64,000 nt of DNA from Gluconacetobacter diazotrophicus PA1 5 (GTDB lineage: Bacteria; Pseudomonadota; Alphaproteobacteria; Acetobacterales; Acetobacteraceae): assembly GCF_000021325.1 (NCBI RefSeq), contig NC_011365.1:2508001-2572000 (forward strand). The letters are read 5' to 3'. Positions within the stretch are counted from its first letter, which is position 1; each line of letters opens with the position of its first letter. The notes under the pieces were generated by a model. It was not told the DNA's origin. It searched no databases and was given only the letters and a program-made list of their open reading frames with translations. Positions 9,114 through 18,066 of this stretch are shown here, piece after piece. The position numbers and the translations under genes were made by a program.

Positions 9114-10727
9114 CTATACATAACCGCCCTCGCGGTCCGCCTGGCGTCGTGTTTCCGTCCGGGCCCCGGGCGCGCCAAGGCCGCCCCCGCCGGGCGTCAT
9201 GATGATCAACGTCTCGTCGGGCGGGATAATCTGTAGCCCCTTGCCTGCGAGTTCCCTGCCGCCCGCCAGCTTGACGCAGCCGGGGGCGCCGTCCTTGCCC
9301 CCGACTGCGCCGCGCGGGGGGTATGTGATCCGGTCGAATGCGGCCAGCAGGTCGAACGGCCGCTGTTCCGTGCTGCCGATCTCCATGATCTGACCCAGGC
9401 CGCCGCGGGTCTCGCCGTCGCCGCCGCTGCCTTCGCGGAATTCCTTGCGCCAGAAGATGAGGGGGCACTGTATTTCCGCGATCTCGATCGGGGTGCCATG
9501 GACGCCGGAGGGAAACGCGGTGGCCGACAGCCCGTCCAGGCCCGGCCGCGCGCCCGTGCCGCCATTGGTCGTGATGGCCAGGGCGAAGGCCTGCGTCGTA
9601 TCCTGGCCGTCCGGCACCCAGTTTCCGCGTACCGTGATGTTCCACAGGCAGGATGTGCCTTCGGCCGGAATCCGGTCGGGCAGGGGCGTGCGCAGGCAGC
9701 CGAACACCATGTCCGGCAGCATCTGCCCGACGATATGCCGTGCGGAGACCGGCGCCGGGTACGGCGCGTTGAGCACGCTTCCCGCCGGTGCCGTGACGCG
9801 ATAGGCCGCCAGTGATCCGGCATTGTTGGGCACGTCCGGCGCGATGGCGCAGGCCAGGCCGAACACCGTATAGGCCTTGGTATAGGCCAGCGGTACGTTG
9901 ATTCCGCGTGGCACGACGGGGTCCGACCCGTCATAATCGACCTGCACGCCATCGGCATCGATCGTCAGGCTCGCCCGCAGCGTCAGCGGCGCATCGTAGC
10001 CGTCTATCGTCATGTCGTACGACCATGTGCCGCGTGGCAGGGCGGCGATTTTTTCCACGACGGCATCGTACGATCGCTCGATGATGAAATCGGCCAGCGG
10101 TTCCAGCGTATCGATGGCGAATTCGTCCATCATCGCGCGCAGCGCGCGCACGCCGACGTCGTTGCAGGCCGCCAGGGAATAGGTATCGCCCTCGGTGTCG
10201 ACCGGCAGGCGGGTGTTGGTGCGGATCATCGCCATCAGGGTCTCGTTCACCCGGCCCTGGTCGATCAGCTTGAGCATGGGGATCGACAGCCCCTCCATCA
10301 GCACGTCCGTCCCTTCCGGGCCGCAGCCCAGGCCGCCGATATCCATCAGGTGGCTGGTGCAGGAGAACAGCCCCACAAGCTTTCCCCTGTGGAAGGCCGG
10401 GGTCGTGACGACGAAATCGTTCAGGTGCCCCGTGCCCATCCACGGGTCGTTGGTGATGTAGGCATCGCCGTCCTTCATGGTCTCGATGGGGAAGTGGCGC
10501 AGGAAATGGCCCACGGATTCCGCCATCGAATTGACGTGGCCGGGGGTGCCGGTCACGGCCTGCGCGATCATGCGGCCCCGCAGGTCGAAGATTCCCGCCG
10601 AAATATCCTCGCATTCGCGCACGATCGGGCTGAAGGCCGTGCGAATCAGGACCTGAGCCTGCTCGCCGACGACGGCGATCAGGCGGTTCCACATGATCTG
10701 GAGATCGATCTGGTTCCGCGCGTTCAT
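9114..10727 (-). CDS. hyuB: Hydantoinase B / oxoprolinase family subunit
   Basis: The B subunit of an ATP-dependent hydantoinase/5-oxoprolinase-type amidohydrolase, 537 aa, a usual length. Typical stretches are visible: an N-terminal helix with IMWNRLIAVVGEQAQVLIRTAFSPIVRECEDIS, AYITNDPWMGTGHLND, TSHLMDIGGLG, YDGSDPVVPRGINVPLAYT and the C-terminal GGGGLGAPG. The start overlaps the stop of hyuA by 4 bp (ATGA), so the two subunits are made together. The pair hydrolyses a cyclic amide such as hydantoin, N-methylhydantoin or 5-oxoproline, or acts on a related ring; the exact ring is not readable. Confidence 0.9.
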   Translation of the reverse strand: MNARNQIDLQIMWNRLIAVVGEQAQVLIRTAFSPIVRECEDISAGIFDLRGRMIAQAVTGTPGHVNSMAESVGHFLRHFPIETMKDGDAYITNDPWMGTGHLNDFVVTTPAFHRGKLVGLFSCTSHLMDIGGLGCGPEGTDVLMEGLSIPMLKLIDQGRVNETLMAMIRTNTRLPVDTEGDTYSLAACNDVGVRALRAMMDEFAIDTLEPLADFIIERSYDAVVEKIAALPRGTWSYDMTIDGYDAPLTLRASLTIDADGVQVDYDGSDPVVPRGINVPLAYTKAYTVFGLACAIAPDVPNNAGSLAAYRVTAPAGSVLNAPYPAPVSARHIVGQMLPDMVFGCLRTPLPDRIPAEGTSCLWNITVRGNWVPDGQDTTQAFALAITTNGGTGARPGLDGLSATAFPSGVHGTPIEIAEIQCPLIFWRKEFREGSGGDGETRGGLGQIMEIGSTEQRPFDLLAAFDRITYPPRGAVGGKDGAPGCVKLAGGRELAGKGLQIIPPDETLIIMTPGGGGLGAPGARTETRRQADREGGYV

Positions 10728-12817
10728 TGGGCCGTTTCCTTCATGTCCATGACGATATTGCCGCTGCCGTCGATAAAGGCGTCGAAGCGGGCCGAAACGT
10801 AGGTGGTGGTCTCGCGCTCGGCGATCAGGGCCGGTCCGGGAACGATGCTGCCGGGGCGCATGTCGTCGCGGTCATGGACCGCCAGTTCTACGAACTGCCC
10901 CCTGGCCCCGTCGAACAGCCGGCGCGTCCGTTCCGGCGCCGCCCCGTGCCGTGCCGGCGTGGGGGCGAAGGGTTCGGGTTTCGCGGGCGTGGTCGAAACA
11001 CAGACCGACCAGTTCAGGATCTCGACCGGGGCGTTGGGGATGACGCGCTCGAACTGGCGGGCATATTCCGCCTCGAATGCCGCCCGCAGCGCCGGCAGGG
11101 CGTCGGGCGTCAGCGGTCCGTCCGGCAGGGACACGATGATTTCGTGTCCCTGTCCGACATAGCGCATGAAGCCGCCGCGCCGGACGGTCAGCGCCGCCGC
11201 GTCGGCTCCGTCCTGCACCATGTCCCGCGCCGTGTCCGTCATATCGTCCAGCAGGGACGTCATGGCGGCGGTGTCGAAGCCGGCATTCAGCCGCACCGGG
11301 CAGGAGCGGACGATCTCGAACGAGACCGGGGCGGCCAGGAAGCCGACGGCGGACCCCACACCGGCGTTCGACGGCACGACCAGCCGGCGGACCCCCAGTT
11401 TTTCGGCCACGCGGGCGGCATGCAGCGGGGCCGCGCCGCCGAAGGCGATCATGGTGTGGGTACCGATGACCGCCCCACGTTCGGCGGCATGCACGCGGGC
11501 GGCGCTGGCCATGTTCTCGCACACGATTTCATAGACCGCGTGGGCCGCCATTTCCGGCGACAGGCCCAGCGTGGTGCCGACGGCCTGCTGCAACGCGATC
11601 GCCGCGCGCTCGGGCTGCAGGGTCATGCTGCCGCCGGCGAAGGCCTCCGGCTGGATCAGGCCCAGCGTCACGTCCGCGTCGGTCACGGCCGGGCGCGTGC
11701 CCCCCAGCCCGTAGCAGGCCGGCCCGGGTACGGACGATGCGCTTTCCGGCCCGACGACGACGCGCTTCATGGCGTCCAGATGGACGAGCGACCCGCCCCC
11801 CGCGCCGATCTCGACCATTTCGATGACGGGAATGCGCAGCGGCAGGCCCGATCCTTTCATGAAACGGGCCGTGCGATCCACTTCGAACACGCGCGAGGAT
11901 GCGGGCTGACCGTGTTCGATCAGGCAGATCTTGGCCGTGGTGCCGCCCATGTCGAAGGACAGGACACGATCCTCGGCCAGGCGCCCGGCGCATTGGGCGG
12001 CGAAGATCGCGCCGCCCGCCGGACCGGATTCGACCAGGCGCACCGGAAACTGCCGCGCCGTCTCCAGCGACGTCAGTCCGCCGCCCGACGTCACCAGATA
12101 CAGCGCCCCACGGAACGACTGCGCATCCAGCGCCTGTCGCAGCCGGCCCAGATAGCCGGCCATCAGCGGCTGGACATAGGCGTTGGCGACGGTGGTGGAG
12201 GTGCGCTCATATTCACGCACTTCGGGGCAGACGGCGCTGGAAAGCGAAATCGGAATGTCCGGAAGCGCCTCGGCCAGGATCTCGCCGGCGCGGCGCTCAT
12301 GGTCCGGATTCGCGTAGGAATGCATGAAGGCGATCGCGATCGCCTCGGCCCCCGCGGCGCGCAGGCGCGGCGCCAGCGCGCGCAGCGCGTCCTCGTCCAG
12401 CGGCCTCTGGACCCGCCCCCGTGCGTCCATGCGCTCCGGCACGGTGAAGCGCGCGGTACGGGGAACCAGCGGCGCCGGCTTCCGGATCATGATGTCATAC
12501 TGGTTGAACCGGCTTTCCGTGCCGATTTCCAGGATGTCGCGAAATCCCTCGGTGCCGATCAGTACCGTCAGGGCGCCTCGCCGTTCGATAATGGCGTTGG
12601 TCGCCAGCGTCGTGCCATGGACGAAGACCGTGACGTCGGCGAAGGCCAGCCCGGCATCGCCCAGGATCAGGCCGATTCCGGTCATCACCCCTTCCTCGGG
12701 CGCATGCGGCGTCGTCAGGACCTTGCGCGTCAGGCGCCCGCGCGGGGTTTCCAGCACGATATCCGTGAACGTTCCGCCAATATCGGCGGCCAGGCGAATT
12801 TGCATCTTGGGGGACAT
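10724..12817 (-). CDS. hyuA: Hydantoinase A / oxoprolinase family subunit
   Basis: ATP-binding A subunit of the hydantoinase/oxoprolinase complex, 697 aa. The N-terminal actin-like phosphate loop is AADIGGTFTD (residues 10-19); a second nucleotide motif LSFDMGGTTAKICLI and the metal/glycine region VEIGAGGGSLVHLD follow, then the C-terminal domain. GGAGG at 12824-12828 lies 6 nt before the ATG. It heads a two-gene operon with hyuB and is divergent from the MarR-type gene across 78 bp, so the MarR protein is a likely regulator of this operon. Confidence 0.9.
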   Translation of the reverse strand: MSPKMQIRLAADIGGTFTDIVLETPRGRLTRKVLTTPHAPEEGVMTGIGLILGDAGLAFADVTVFVHGTTLATNAIIERRGALTVLIGTEGFRDILEIGTESRFNQYDIMIRKPAPLVPRTARFTVPERMDARGRVQRPLDEDALRALAPRLRAAGAEAIAIAFMHSYANPDHERRAGEILAEALPDIPISLSSAVCPEVREYERTSTTVANAYVQPLMAGYLGRLRQALDAQSFRGALYLVTSGGGLTSLETARQFPVRLVESGPAGGAIFAAQCAGRLAEDRVLSFDMGGTTAKICLIEHGQPASSRVFEVDRTARFMKGSGLPLRIPVIEMVEIGAGGGSLVHLDAMKRVVVGPESASSVPGPACYGLGGTRPAVTDADVTLGLIQPEAFAGGSMTLQPERAAIALQQAVGTTLGLSPEMAAHAVYEIVCENMASAARVHAAERGAVIGTHTMIAFGGAAPLHAARVAEKLGVRRLVVPSNAGVGSAVGFLAAPVSFEIVRSCPVRLNAGFDTAAMTSLLDDMTDTARDMVQDGADAAALTVRRGGFMRYVGQGHEIIVSLPDGPLTPDALPALRAAFEAEYARQFERVIPNAPVEILNWSVCVSTTPAKPEPFAPTPARHGAAPERTRRLFDGARGQFVELAVHDRDDMRPGSIVPGPALIAERETTTYVSARFDAFIDGSGNIVMDMKETAQ

Positions 12818-12895
12818 GCCCTGCCTCCGGGTTCAGGTTAGGATCAGGCTGCGCCGCCACGGTCCGGCGCCGAATAGACGGGAGCGAGATGCCTC

Positions 12896-13471
12896 ATGAC
12901 GAACACGAAACCCGGCCGCCGCGCGCGCGCGGAACAGCCGTCCGAAGCGTTGGCCCTGGCCATGGAACGCGCCTTTATCGTGTCGTCGTCGCATCTCGCC
13001 AGTCCTGGAAACGAAGATCTCAGCGAGTTCGAATTCGCGCTGACGGTCGTCAATCATGCGTTCCAGCGCTGGGTGGTGCGCGGCATGGCGGCGGCGAACC
13101 TGCCCGACCTGTCCCCGCTGGACGCGCTGATCCTGCACAGCGTCAATCACCGCCATCGGCAGAAAAGCATCTCGGACCTGATGTTCACGCTCAATCTGTC
13201 CGAACGCCATTACCTCAATTATGCGATGAAGAAGCTGGACCGGCTGGGCCTCATCACCCGCCGCCGCGACGGCAAGGAGGTTTTCGTCGGCGCGACGGAG
13301 AAGGGGCGGACGGTCTGCGAGGATTACGCCCGTATCCGCAAGGTCTGCCTGCTGGAACTCATCCCCCCGGACCGGCGGCCGGGCGGCGTGAAGATCGGCG
13401 AGGTCGCGAAGGCGCTGCGCGTGCTGACGGGATTCTACGAACAGGCGTCGCGCTCGGCCTCGTCGCTCTAG
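12896..13471 (+). CDS. MarR-type winged-helix transcriptional regulator
   Basis: A 191-aa protein with a winged HTH (about residues 80-145): ALILHSVNHRHRQKSISDLM, the recognition helix region NLSERHYLNYAMKKLDRLGLI and the wing TRRRDGKEVFVGATEKG. GGGAG at 12880-12884 precedes the ATG. It is divergent from hyuAB and its end is only 10 bp from the end of the convergent pxp/acc operon, so it sits between the two ATP-dependent ring-opening modules. The first 40 residues are basic and probably disordered. Effector unknown; a role in repressing hyuAB is inferred from position. Confidence 0.8.
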   Translation: MTNTKPGRRARAEQPSEALALAMERAFIVSSSHLASPGNEDLSEFEFALTVVNHAFQRWVVRGMAAANLPDLSPLDALILHSVNHRHRQKSISDLMFTLNLSERHYLNYAMKKLDRLGLITRRRDGKEVFVGATEKGRTVCEDYARIRKVCLLELIPPDRRPGGVKIGEVAKALRVLTGFYEQASRSASSL

Positions 13472-13481
13472 GACGCGGCGC

Positions 13482-13865
13482 TCAGGCATCGGTTATCTCG
13501 AAGGCCGGGGCGTGAAAGCCGATGGGCGCGCCGTCCTCGGCCAGGACGGCGCTGAGCGTCCCGGCCGCCGGCGACGGGATCGGGAGGAGGGCCGGCCCGA
13601 TCTCGACAAAGCCCAGAATCGCCCCGCATGCGACCGTCGCGCCCGTTTGCGCGCCTTCGGCCCCCAGGCGGAAGATGCCCATCTCCGGGCTCAGGGCCCG
13701 CGTCACGGCGGGCGCCCCGGCGGCTGCGGGGACGACCGGCGTCTGCGTCGCCGCCTCGGCCAGCCGCAGGGTCAGCCTGGTCCCGGCGTCGCCCACCGTC
13801 AGGCTTCGGACGGCATTGCGCCGCATGGCCGCGACCAGCGCGGGCAACTGGTCCAGGATCGTCAT
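13482..13865 (-). CDS. Biotinyl-domain protein lacking the biotin-accepting lysine
   Basis: A 127-aa paralog of the biotin carrier two genes upstream: N-terminal helix, a short strand region (RLTLRLA), a Pro/Ala linker and a C-terminal biotinyl/lipoyl-like barrel (about residues 58-127). Where the carrier has EVMK, this protein reads EIGP (88-91), so the lysine that would be biotinylated is replaced by proline. It therefore cannot be a normal carrier. Its ATG overlaps the biotin carboxylase stop by 4 bp, so it is the last gene of the operon and is co-translated. A structural or assembly subunit of the carboxylase complex is possible; a decayed copy is the alternative. Confidence 0.75.
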   Translation of the reverse strand: MTILDQLPALVAAMRRNAVRSLTVGDAGTRLTLRLAEAATQTPVVPAAAGAPAVTRALSPEMGIFRLGAEGAQTGATVACGAILGFVEIGPALLPIPSPAAGTLSAVLAEDGAPIGFHAPAFEITDA

Positions 13866-15220
13866 GGCGTGGCCCCTTCGGCCGCCAGTGCCTCCAGATA
13901 ATGGACGGAGACGCCGCCGGCGCAAAAATCTGCGGCGTCCATCAGGCGGCGATGCAGCGGGGCGGTGGTGGTGATGCCTTCGACCATCATCTCGTCCAGC
14001 GCCGCGCGCATCCGCGCCAGCGCATCGGCGCGGTCCGCGCCATGGACGATCAGCTTGGCGACCAGCGAGTCGTACTGCGGCGGTACCGTGTATCCGTCAT
14101 ACAGGTGCGTATCGACCCGCACGCCGGGGCCGCCCGGCGGGCGCCATGTCCGCACGAGGCCGGGGCAGGGGGCGAATGTTTCCGGATGTTCCGCGTTGAT
14201 CCGGCATTCGATGGCATGGCCGCGCGTTTCGATATCGGACTGGCCGAACGACAGGGGATGTCCCATGGCGATACGCAGTTGTTCGCGCACGATATCGATG
14301 CCGGTCGTCATTTCGGTCACCGGGTGTTCCACCTGCAGGCGCGTGTTCATCTCGATGAAGGAAAACGCGCCGTCCTCGTAGAGGAATTCGAACGTGCCGG
14401 CTCCGACATACCCCATCCGGACGCAGGCGCGGGCACAGCGCTCGCCCAGGTCGGCGATACGGTCGGGCGGAATTCCGATGGCGGGCGCTTCCTCGATCAG
14501 TTTCTGGTGCCGGCGTTGTACGGAACAGTCCCGCGCGCCCAGCCAGACGGCCTGGCCCGCCCTGTCGGCCAGGACCTGGATTTCCACATGACGTGGGTGC
14601 TGCAGGAATCGCTCGGCATAGATCGACGGGTTGCCGAAGGCGCGTCCGGCTTCCTCGCGCGCGGTTTCGATCGCCTCCCGCGCGTTTTCGGGCCGGCGCA
14701 CGACGCGCATGCCGCGCCCGCCGCCGCCGCCTGCCGCCTTGACGATCAGCGGATAGCCCACGCCGTCGCAGATCCGCACGGCCTCGGCGATATCGTCCGG
14801 CAGCGCATCGTCCGAGCCGGGCAGGCAGGGTACGCCGCTGTCGCGCATCTGCCGCTTGGCGGCGATCTTGTCGCCCATCATGCGCATGATGGACGCGGGC
14901 GGTCCCACCAGGACCAGGCCCGCGCGTTCCACCGCTTCGGCGAAATCGGCATTTTCCGACAGGAAGCCATAGCCGGGATGGATCGCGTCCGCCCCCGTCA
15001 ATGCGGCGGCGCGCAGGATCCGCCCGGCATCCAGATAGCTCCGTGTCGCCGATGCGGGGCCGATGCAGATCCGCTGATCGACCAGGCGCAGATGCGCCAG
15101 GCCGGCATCGGCTTCGGAATATACGCCCACGCTGCGCAGCCCCAGCAGGCGGCAGGCGCGGGCAATGCGCAGGGCGATTTCGCCGCGATTGGCGATCAGG
15201 ACGGTGCGGACGTCACGCAT
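13862..15220 (-). CDS. accC: Biotin carboxylase subunit (AccC-type)
   Basis: ATP-dependent carboxylation of carrier-bound biotin. The 452-aa product has the N-terminal domain (MRDVRTVLIANRGEIALRI), the ATP-grasp glycine loop AAGGGGGRGMRVV, the catalytic ENTR-type motif FIEMNTRLQVEHPVTE and the C-terminal ECRINAEHPETF. The ATG at 15220 overlaps the end of the carrier gene by 8 bp; an upstream in-frame start only adds carrier-gene sequence. Because it lies in an operon with pxpA, pxpB and pxpC rather than with fatty-acid genes, it is probably a dedicated, not housekeeping, biotin carboxylase. The symbol is given by family only. Confidence 0.9.
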   Translation of the reverse strand: MRDVRTVLIANRGEIALRIARACRLLGLRSVGVYSEADAGLAHLRLVDQRICIGPASATRSYLDAGRILRAAALTGADAIHPGYGFLSENADFAEAVERAGLVLVGPPASIMRMMGDKIAAKRQMRDSGVPCLPGSDDALPDDIAEAVRICDGVGYPLIVKAAGGGGGRGMRVVRRPENAREAIETAREEAGRAFGNPSIYAERFLQHPRHVEIQVLADRAGQAVWLGARDCSVQRRHQKLIEEAPAIGIPPDRIADLGERCARACVRMGYVGAGTFEFLYEDGAFSFIEMNTRLQVEHPVTEMTTGIDIVREQLRIAMGHPLSFGQSDIETRGHAIECRINAEHPETFAPCPGLVRTWRPPGGPGVRVDTHLYDGYTVPPQYDSLVAKLIVHGADRADALARMRAALDEMMVEGITTTAPLHRRLMDAADFCAGGVSVHYLEALAAEGATP

Positions 15221-15659
15221 CCCGGCGCTCCACGGTGAACAGTTCGGTTCCCGGCTCCACCGCCTGGCCGTTTTCACACAGGATCGCGACGATCGTGCAG
15301 GGGAATTCGGCCTCGACCCGCGTCAGGGTCTTCATCACCTCCAGGATATAGAGGGGCTGTTCCTGCGCGACGACCGAGCCTGCGGTGACGAAGGGGGCGC
15401 CCCCCGGCGTGGGCGAGGCGTAGAACTGGCCATGCATCGTCGCCGTGATCGTGCAGGATGTGGGGGCCGGGGCGGGCAGGGGGGACGGCGGCACGTCCGG
15501 CGTCGCGGCAGGCACTGTCCCCGGTGCCGGGGACGCCGGGGGGGACGTGTCCCGGACCAGGCGGACATGCTCGTCGCCATGGGTGTATTCCAGCTCGGCA
15601 ATGCCGAGTGCGTGCATCCGGTCCATGAGGATCGTGATGCGCTCCAGATCGACGGTCAT
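15213..15659 (-). CDS. accB: Biotin carboxyl carrier protein (AccB-type)
   Basis: A 148-aa carrier with an N-terminal helical segment, a Pro/Ala-rich flexible linker (about residues 38-68) and a biotinyl domain. The biotin site is K110 in LEVMKTLT; the usual EAMKM is changed to EVMKT, which keeps the Met-Lys core. It carries carboxybiotin between AccC and a carboxyltransferase. It overlaps accC by 8 bp and starts 9 bp after the pxpA stop. In this operon the only carboxyltransferase-like partners are PxpB and PxpC. Confidence 0.88.
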   Translation of the reverse strand: MTVDLERITILMDRMHALGIAELEYTHGDEHVRLVRDTSPPASPAPGTVPAATPDVPPSPLPAPAPTSCTITATMHGQFYASPTPGGAPFVTAGSVVAQEQPLYILEVMKTLTRVEAEFPCTIVAILCENGQAVEPGTELFTVERRDA

Positions 15660-15668
15660 CGGGGCTTC

Positions 15669-16436
15669 TCAGGTCAGCGCGCGCAATGTGATGCCCGCCG
15701 CTTCCAGCCGGGCGCGCACGGTGCGGGCGACCGCGACGGACTCGGCATTGTCGCCATGCACGCAGATTGAATCGATCCGGGTCGGGAGCATCCGGCCCGA
15801 CACGGTTTCGATGGCGCCGGCCCGCACCATGCGGACGATGCGGTCGGCCGCGAAATCCGCGTCGTGCAGCACGGCACCCGGTTCCTTGCGGGAGACCAGG
15901 TGCCCGTCCTCGGTGTACGCGCGATCGGCGAAAATCTCGGAAAAGATCGTCATGCCGCGTTCGCGGCCGATCCGTTCCAGATGGCTCAGGGCGATGGCCA
16001 TCAGCGGCAGGGTGGGGTCGATGCGCCGCACGGCCTCGATCACGGCCTCGGCCACGGCGGGGTCCCGCTCGGTCAGGTTGCCCAGCGCACCATGCGTCTT
16101 CACATAGGTCATGCGATGCCCCGCATAGGCCGCCAGCGCCTGGGCGGCACCAACCTGATAGGCGACGATCCGCTCGATCTCGCCGGTTGAAAACGGCATG
16201 ACGCGTCGCCCGAACCCCCACAGGTCGGGAAAGCCGGGATGGGCCCCGACGGCCACGCCCTTGTCCCGGGCGACGCGGAAGGTCGCGGCCATAACTTCCG
16301 GATCGCCGCCATGGAAGCCGCATGCCACGTTCGCGGACGTCACGACGTCCAGCATCGCCGCGTCATTGCCGATCGTGTAGTGGCCGAAGCTTTCGCCCAG
16401 GTCGGCATTCAGGTCGATGGTCTTGCGGTCGGTCAT
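15669..16436 (-). CDS. pxpA: 5-oxoprolinase subunit A (LamB/YcsF family)
   Basis: Subunit of the prokaryotic ATP-dependent 5-oxoprolinase PxpABC, which converts 5-oxoproline to glutamate. The 255-aa protein shows DLNADLGESFG, ANVACGFHGGDP, GAHPGFPD, VKTHGALGN and ICVHGD, the conserved metal- and substrate-site motifs. AGGAGA at 16445-16450 is 8 nt upstream of the ATG at 16436, which is preferred to an ATG 24 bp earlier that overlaps pxpC. It lies between pxpC and the biotin carrier gene. Confidence 0.92.
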   Translation of the reverse strand: MTDRKTIDLNADLGESFGHYTIGNDAAMLDVVTSANVACGFHGGDPEVMAATFRVARDKGVAVGAHPGFPDLWGFGRRVMPFSTGEIERIVAYQVGAAQALAAYAGHRMTYVKTHGALGNLTERDPAVAEAVIEAVRRIDPTLPLMAIALSHLERIGRERGMTIFSEIFADRAYTEDGHLVSRKEPGAVLHDADFAADRIVRMVRAGAIETVSGRMLPTRIDSICVHGDNAESVAVARTVRARLEAAGITLRALT

Positions 16437-16456
16437 GGGGACGGTCTCCTGTGGAA

Positions 16457-17428
16457 TCATGCCGGCATCAGCATGCGGCGCAGATCGGCGAACGCGTCCG
16501 CGCGGCGCGCCTGGTCCCGGGCCTCGGCCCGCAGCGCGGCGACGGCGTCCGTGCGCGTGGTCTCGACGAAGCGGATGCTGCCGTTCACGCGGGTCTGGGC
16601 CAGCAGGCGCAGGTCGGATTCGATGATGGTGGCGATCTTCGGATACCCGCCGCAGGTGTTGGCGTCGGCCATCTGGACGATCGGCTGTCCGGCAGGTGGC
16701 ACCTGGACCGTTCCCGGCACGATCCCGTGCGAAAACAGGTTCAGCGGCCGTTGCTGGGCCAACGGTGTGCCCTCCAGACGATAGCCCATGCGGTTGGCGC
16801 TCGGCGTCAGCCGCCAGGCGGTCTGGAAGAACGCATGCCGCGCCTCGGCGGTAAAATCGTCATATTCGGCGGCGGGCAGCACGCGCACGCGGGTGGCGTC
16901 GGCGTCGGGCATGGGGCATCGGACCGCCAGGCCGTAGCCGTGCGGCGGCACGCCGGGCGTCGCGGGTACGCCGCAGGGCAGCCGGTCGCCCTTTTGCAGC
17001 GCGCGCCCCTCCAGCCCGCCGAACCCGCCCTTCAGGTCGGTGGCACGGGCGCCCAGCACCAGGGGCACGTCGATCCCGCCCGCGATGGTCAGATAGGTGC
17101 GGCATCCCGTGGTCGGGGCGTCGCATTGCAGCGTCTGCCCGGCCCGCGCGATCATGGCCCAGTCGGGCGGCAGGTCGATACCGTCCAGCCGGACGGGACC
17201 GCGCGCGCCGGTGACGGCGAAGGCGCGATCATCCAGGAAACGAAGACGGAACGGGAAGAAGGCGATCTCGATTCCCGCCGCGTCCGGCTCGTTGCCCAGC
17301 ATCATGTTGCCGCAGGCCAGGGCCAGTATGTCCATTGCCCCGCCCCGCGCGACACCCAGGGTCATGGCCCGGGGACGGCCCCGGTCCTGAATGGTGTTCA
17401 GCGCCGAATTGGCAAGGATTTCGATCAT
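16457..17428 (-). CDS. pxpC: 5-oxoprolinase subunit C / biotin-dependent carboxyltransferase-like
   Basis: A 323-aa KipA/PxpC protein, homologous to one half of the carboxyltransferase domain of urea carboxylase. It contains ALNTIQDRGRP near the N-terminus, GGAMDILALACGNMMLGN, TYLTIAGGIDVPLVLGARAT and the C-terminal GTVQVPPAGQPIVQMADANTCGGYPKIA. Its ATG overlaps the pxpB stop by 4 bp. With PxpA and PxpB it forms 5-oxoprolinase in other bacteria; here the operon also encodes biotin carboxylase and carrier, so a true biotin-dependent transfer reaction is possible. Confidence 0.92.
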   Translation of the reverse strand: MIEILANSALNTIQDRGRPRAMTLGVARGGAMDILALACGNMMLGNEPDAAGIEIAFFPFRLRFLDDRAFAVTGARGPVRLDGIDLPPDWAMIARAGQTLQCDAPTTGCRTYLTIAGGIDVPLVLGARATDLKGGFGGLEGRALQKGDRLPCGVPATPGVPPHGYGLAVRCPMPDADATRVRVLPAAEYDDFTAEARHAFFQTAWRLTPSANRMGYRLEGTPLAQQRPLNLFSHGIVPGTVQVPPAGQPIVQMADANTCGGYPKIATIIESDLRLLAQTRVNGSIRFVETTRTDAVAALRAEARDQARRADAFADLRRMLMPA

Positions 17429-18066
17429 GCGACCCTCGTGAAGCGTACGGTGTCGCCAATGCGCAGGACGCCCGGATCCGGGCGGTGCGGGTCGAACAGC
17501 GGCAGGGTCGTCCGCCCGATGATGTGCCAGCCGGAGGGCGCGGTGCAGGGCATGACGCCCGCGTGGCCCCCGCCCACCACCACGGCCCCGCGCTCCACGC
17601 TCAGCCGGGGCGTGTCGCGACGCGGCACGGCCAGGCGCGAATCCAGCCCGGTCATGTAGGCAAAGCCCGCCATCGCCCCGATGGCGGCCACGCTGTAGCG
17701 CCCGGCCAGATGCGCGGCGATGGTCTCCTCCTCCGACAGGCCGGCATGCGCCGCCACCAGGGCCAGGTCCTCGCCGAAGGCGCCGCCATAGGTGACGGGA
17801 ATTTCGATCTCGCGCGCCGGGATCTCCTCGGCGGCGGCGGCGGCCCAGGTCCGGCGGATCAGGTCTTCGACCGCATCGGGTTCGGTGCGGAGCGCATCGA
17901 ACGTGACCAGCAGGTTGTTGACCCCCGGCACCGCCTGCACGACCGACGGCTGGCCGGCCAGGGCGCGCGCCGCCGCCCAGATCCGGCGCTGCGTCGCGGC
18001 GTCGAACGGGCCTGCTGCGGCGTCCAGCAGGATGGCGCCGGTGCCGGCCATGCTCAGGCGGATCAT
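17425..18066 (-). CDS. pxpB: 5-oxoprolinase subunit B / carboxyltransferase-like subunit
   Basis: A 213-aa KipI/PxpB protein. Recognisable stretches are VPGVNNLLVTFD, IEIPVTYGGAFGEDLALVA, HLAGRYSVAAIGAMAGFAYMTGLDSRLAVPRR and CTAPSGWHIIGRTTLPLFDP, as in the family. It starts in a 4-bp overlap with the MFS gene stop and ends in a 4-bp overlap with pxpC, so MFS-pxpB-pxpC are translationally coupled. Partner of PxpC and PxpA. Confidence 0.92.
   Translation of the reverse strand: MIRLSMAGTGAILLDAAAGPFDAATQRRIWAAARALAGQPSVVQAVPGVNNLLVTFDALRTEPDAVEDLIRRTWAAAAAEEIPAREIEIPVTYGGAFGEDLALVAAHAGLSEEETIAAHLAGRYSVAAIGAMAGFAYMTGLDSRLAVPRRDTPRLSVERGAVVVGGGHAGVMPCTAPSGWHIIGRTTLPLFDPHRPDPGVLRIGDTVRFTRVA

Noticed and set aside
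10727-12841. 704-codon open frame antisense to hyuA
   Set aside because: Codon-phase shadow in high-GC DNA; the product is Arg/Gly/Gln-rich without any domain, while hyuA on the other strand is clear.
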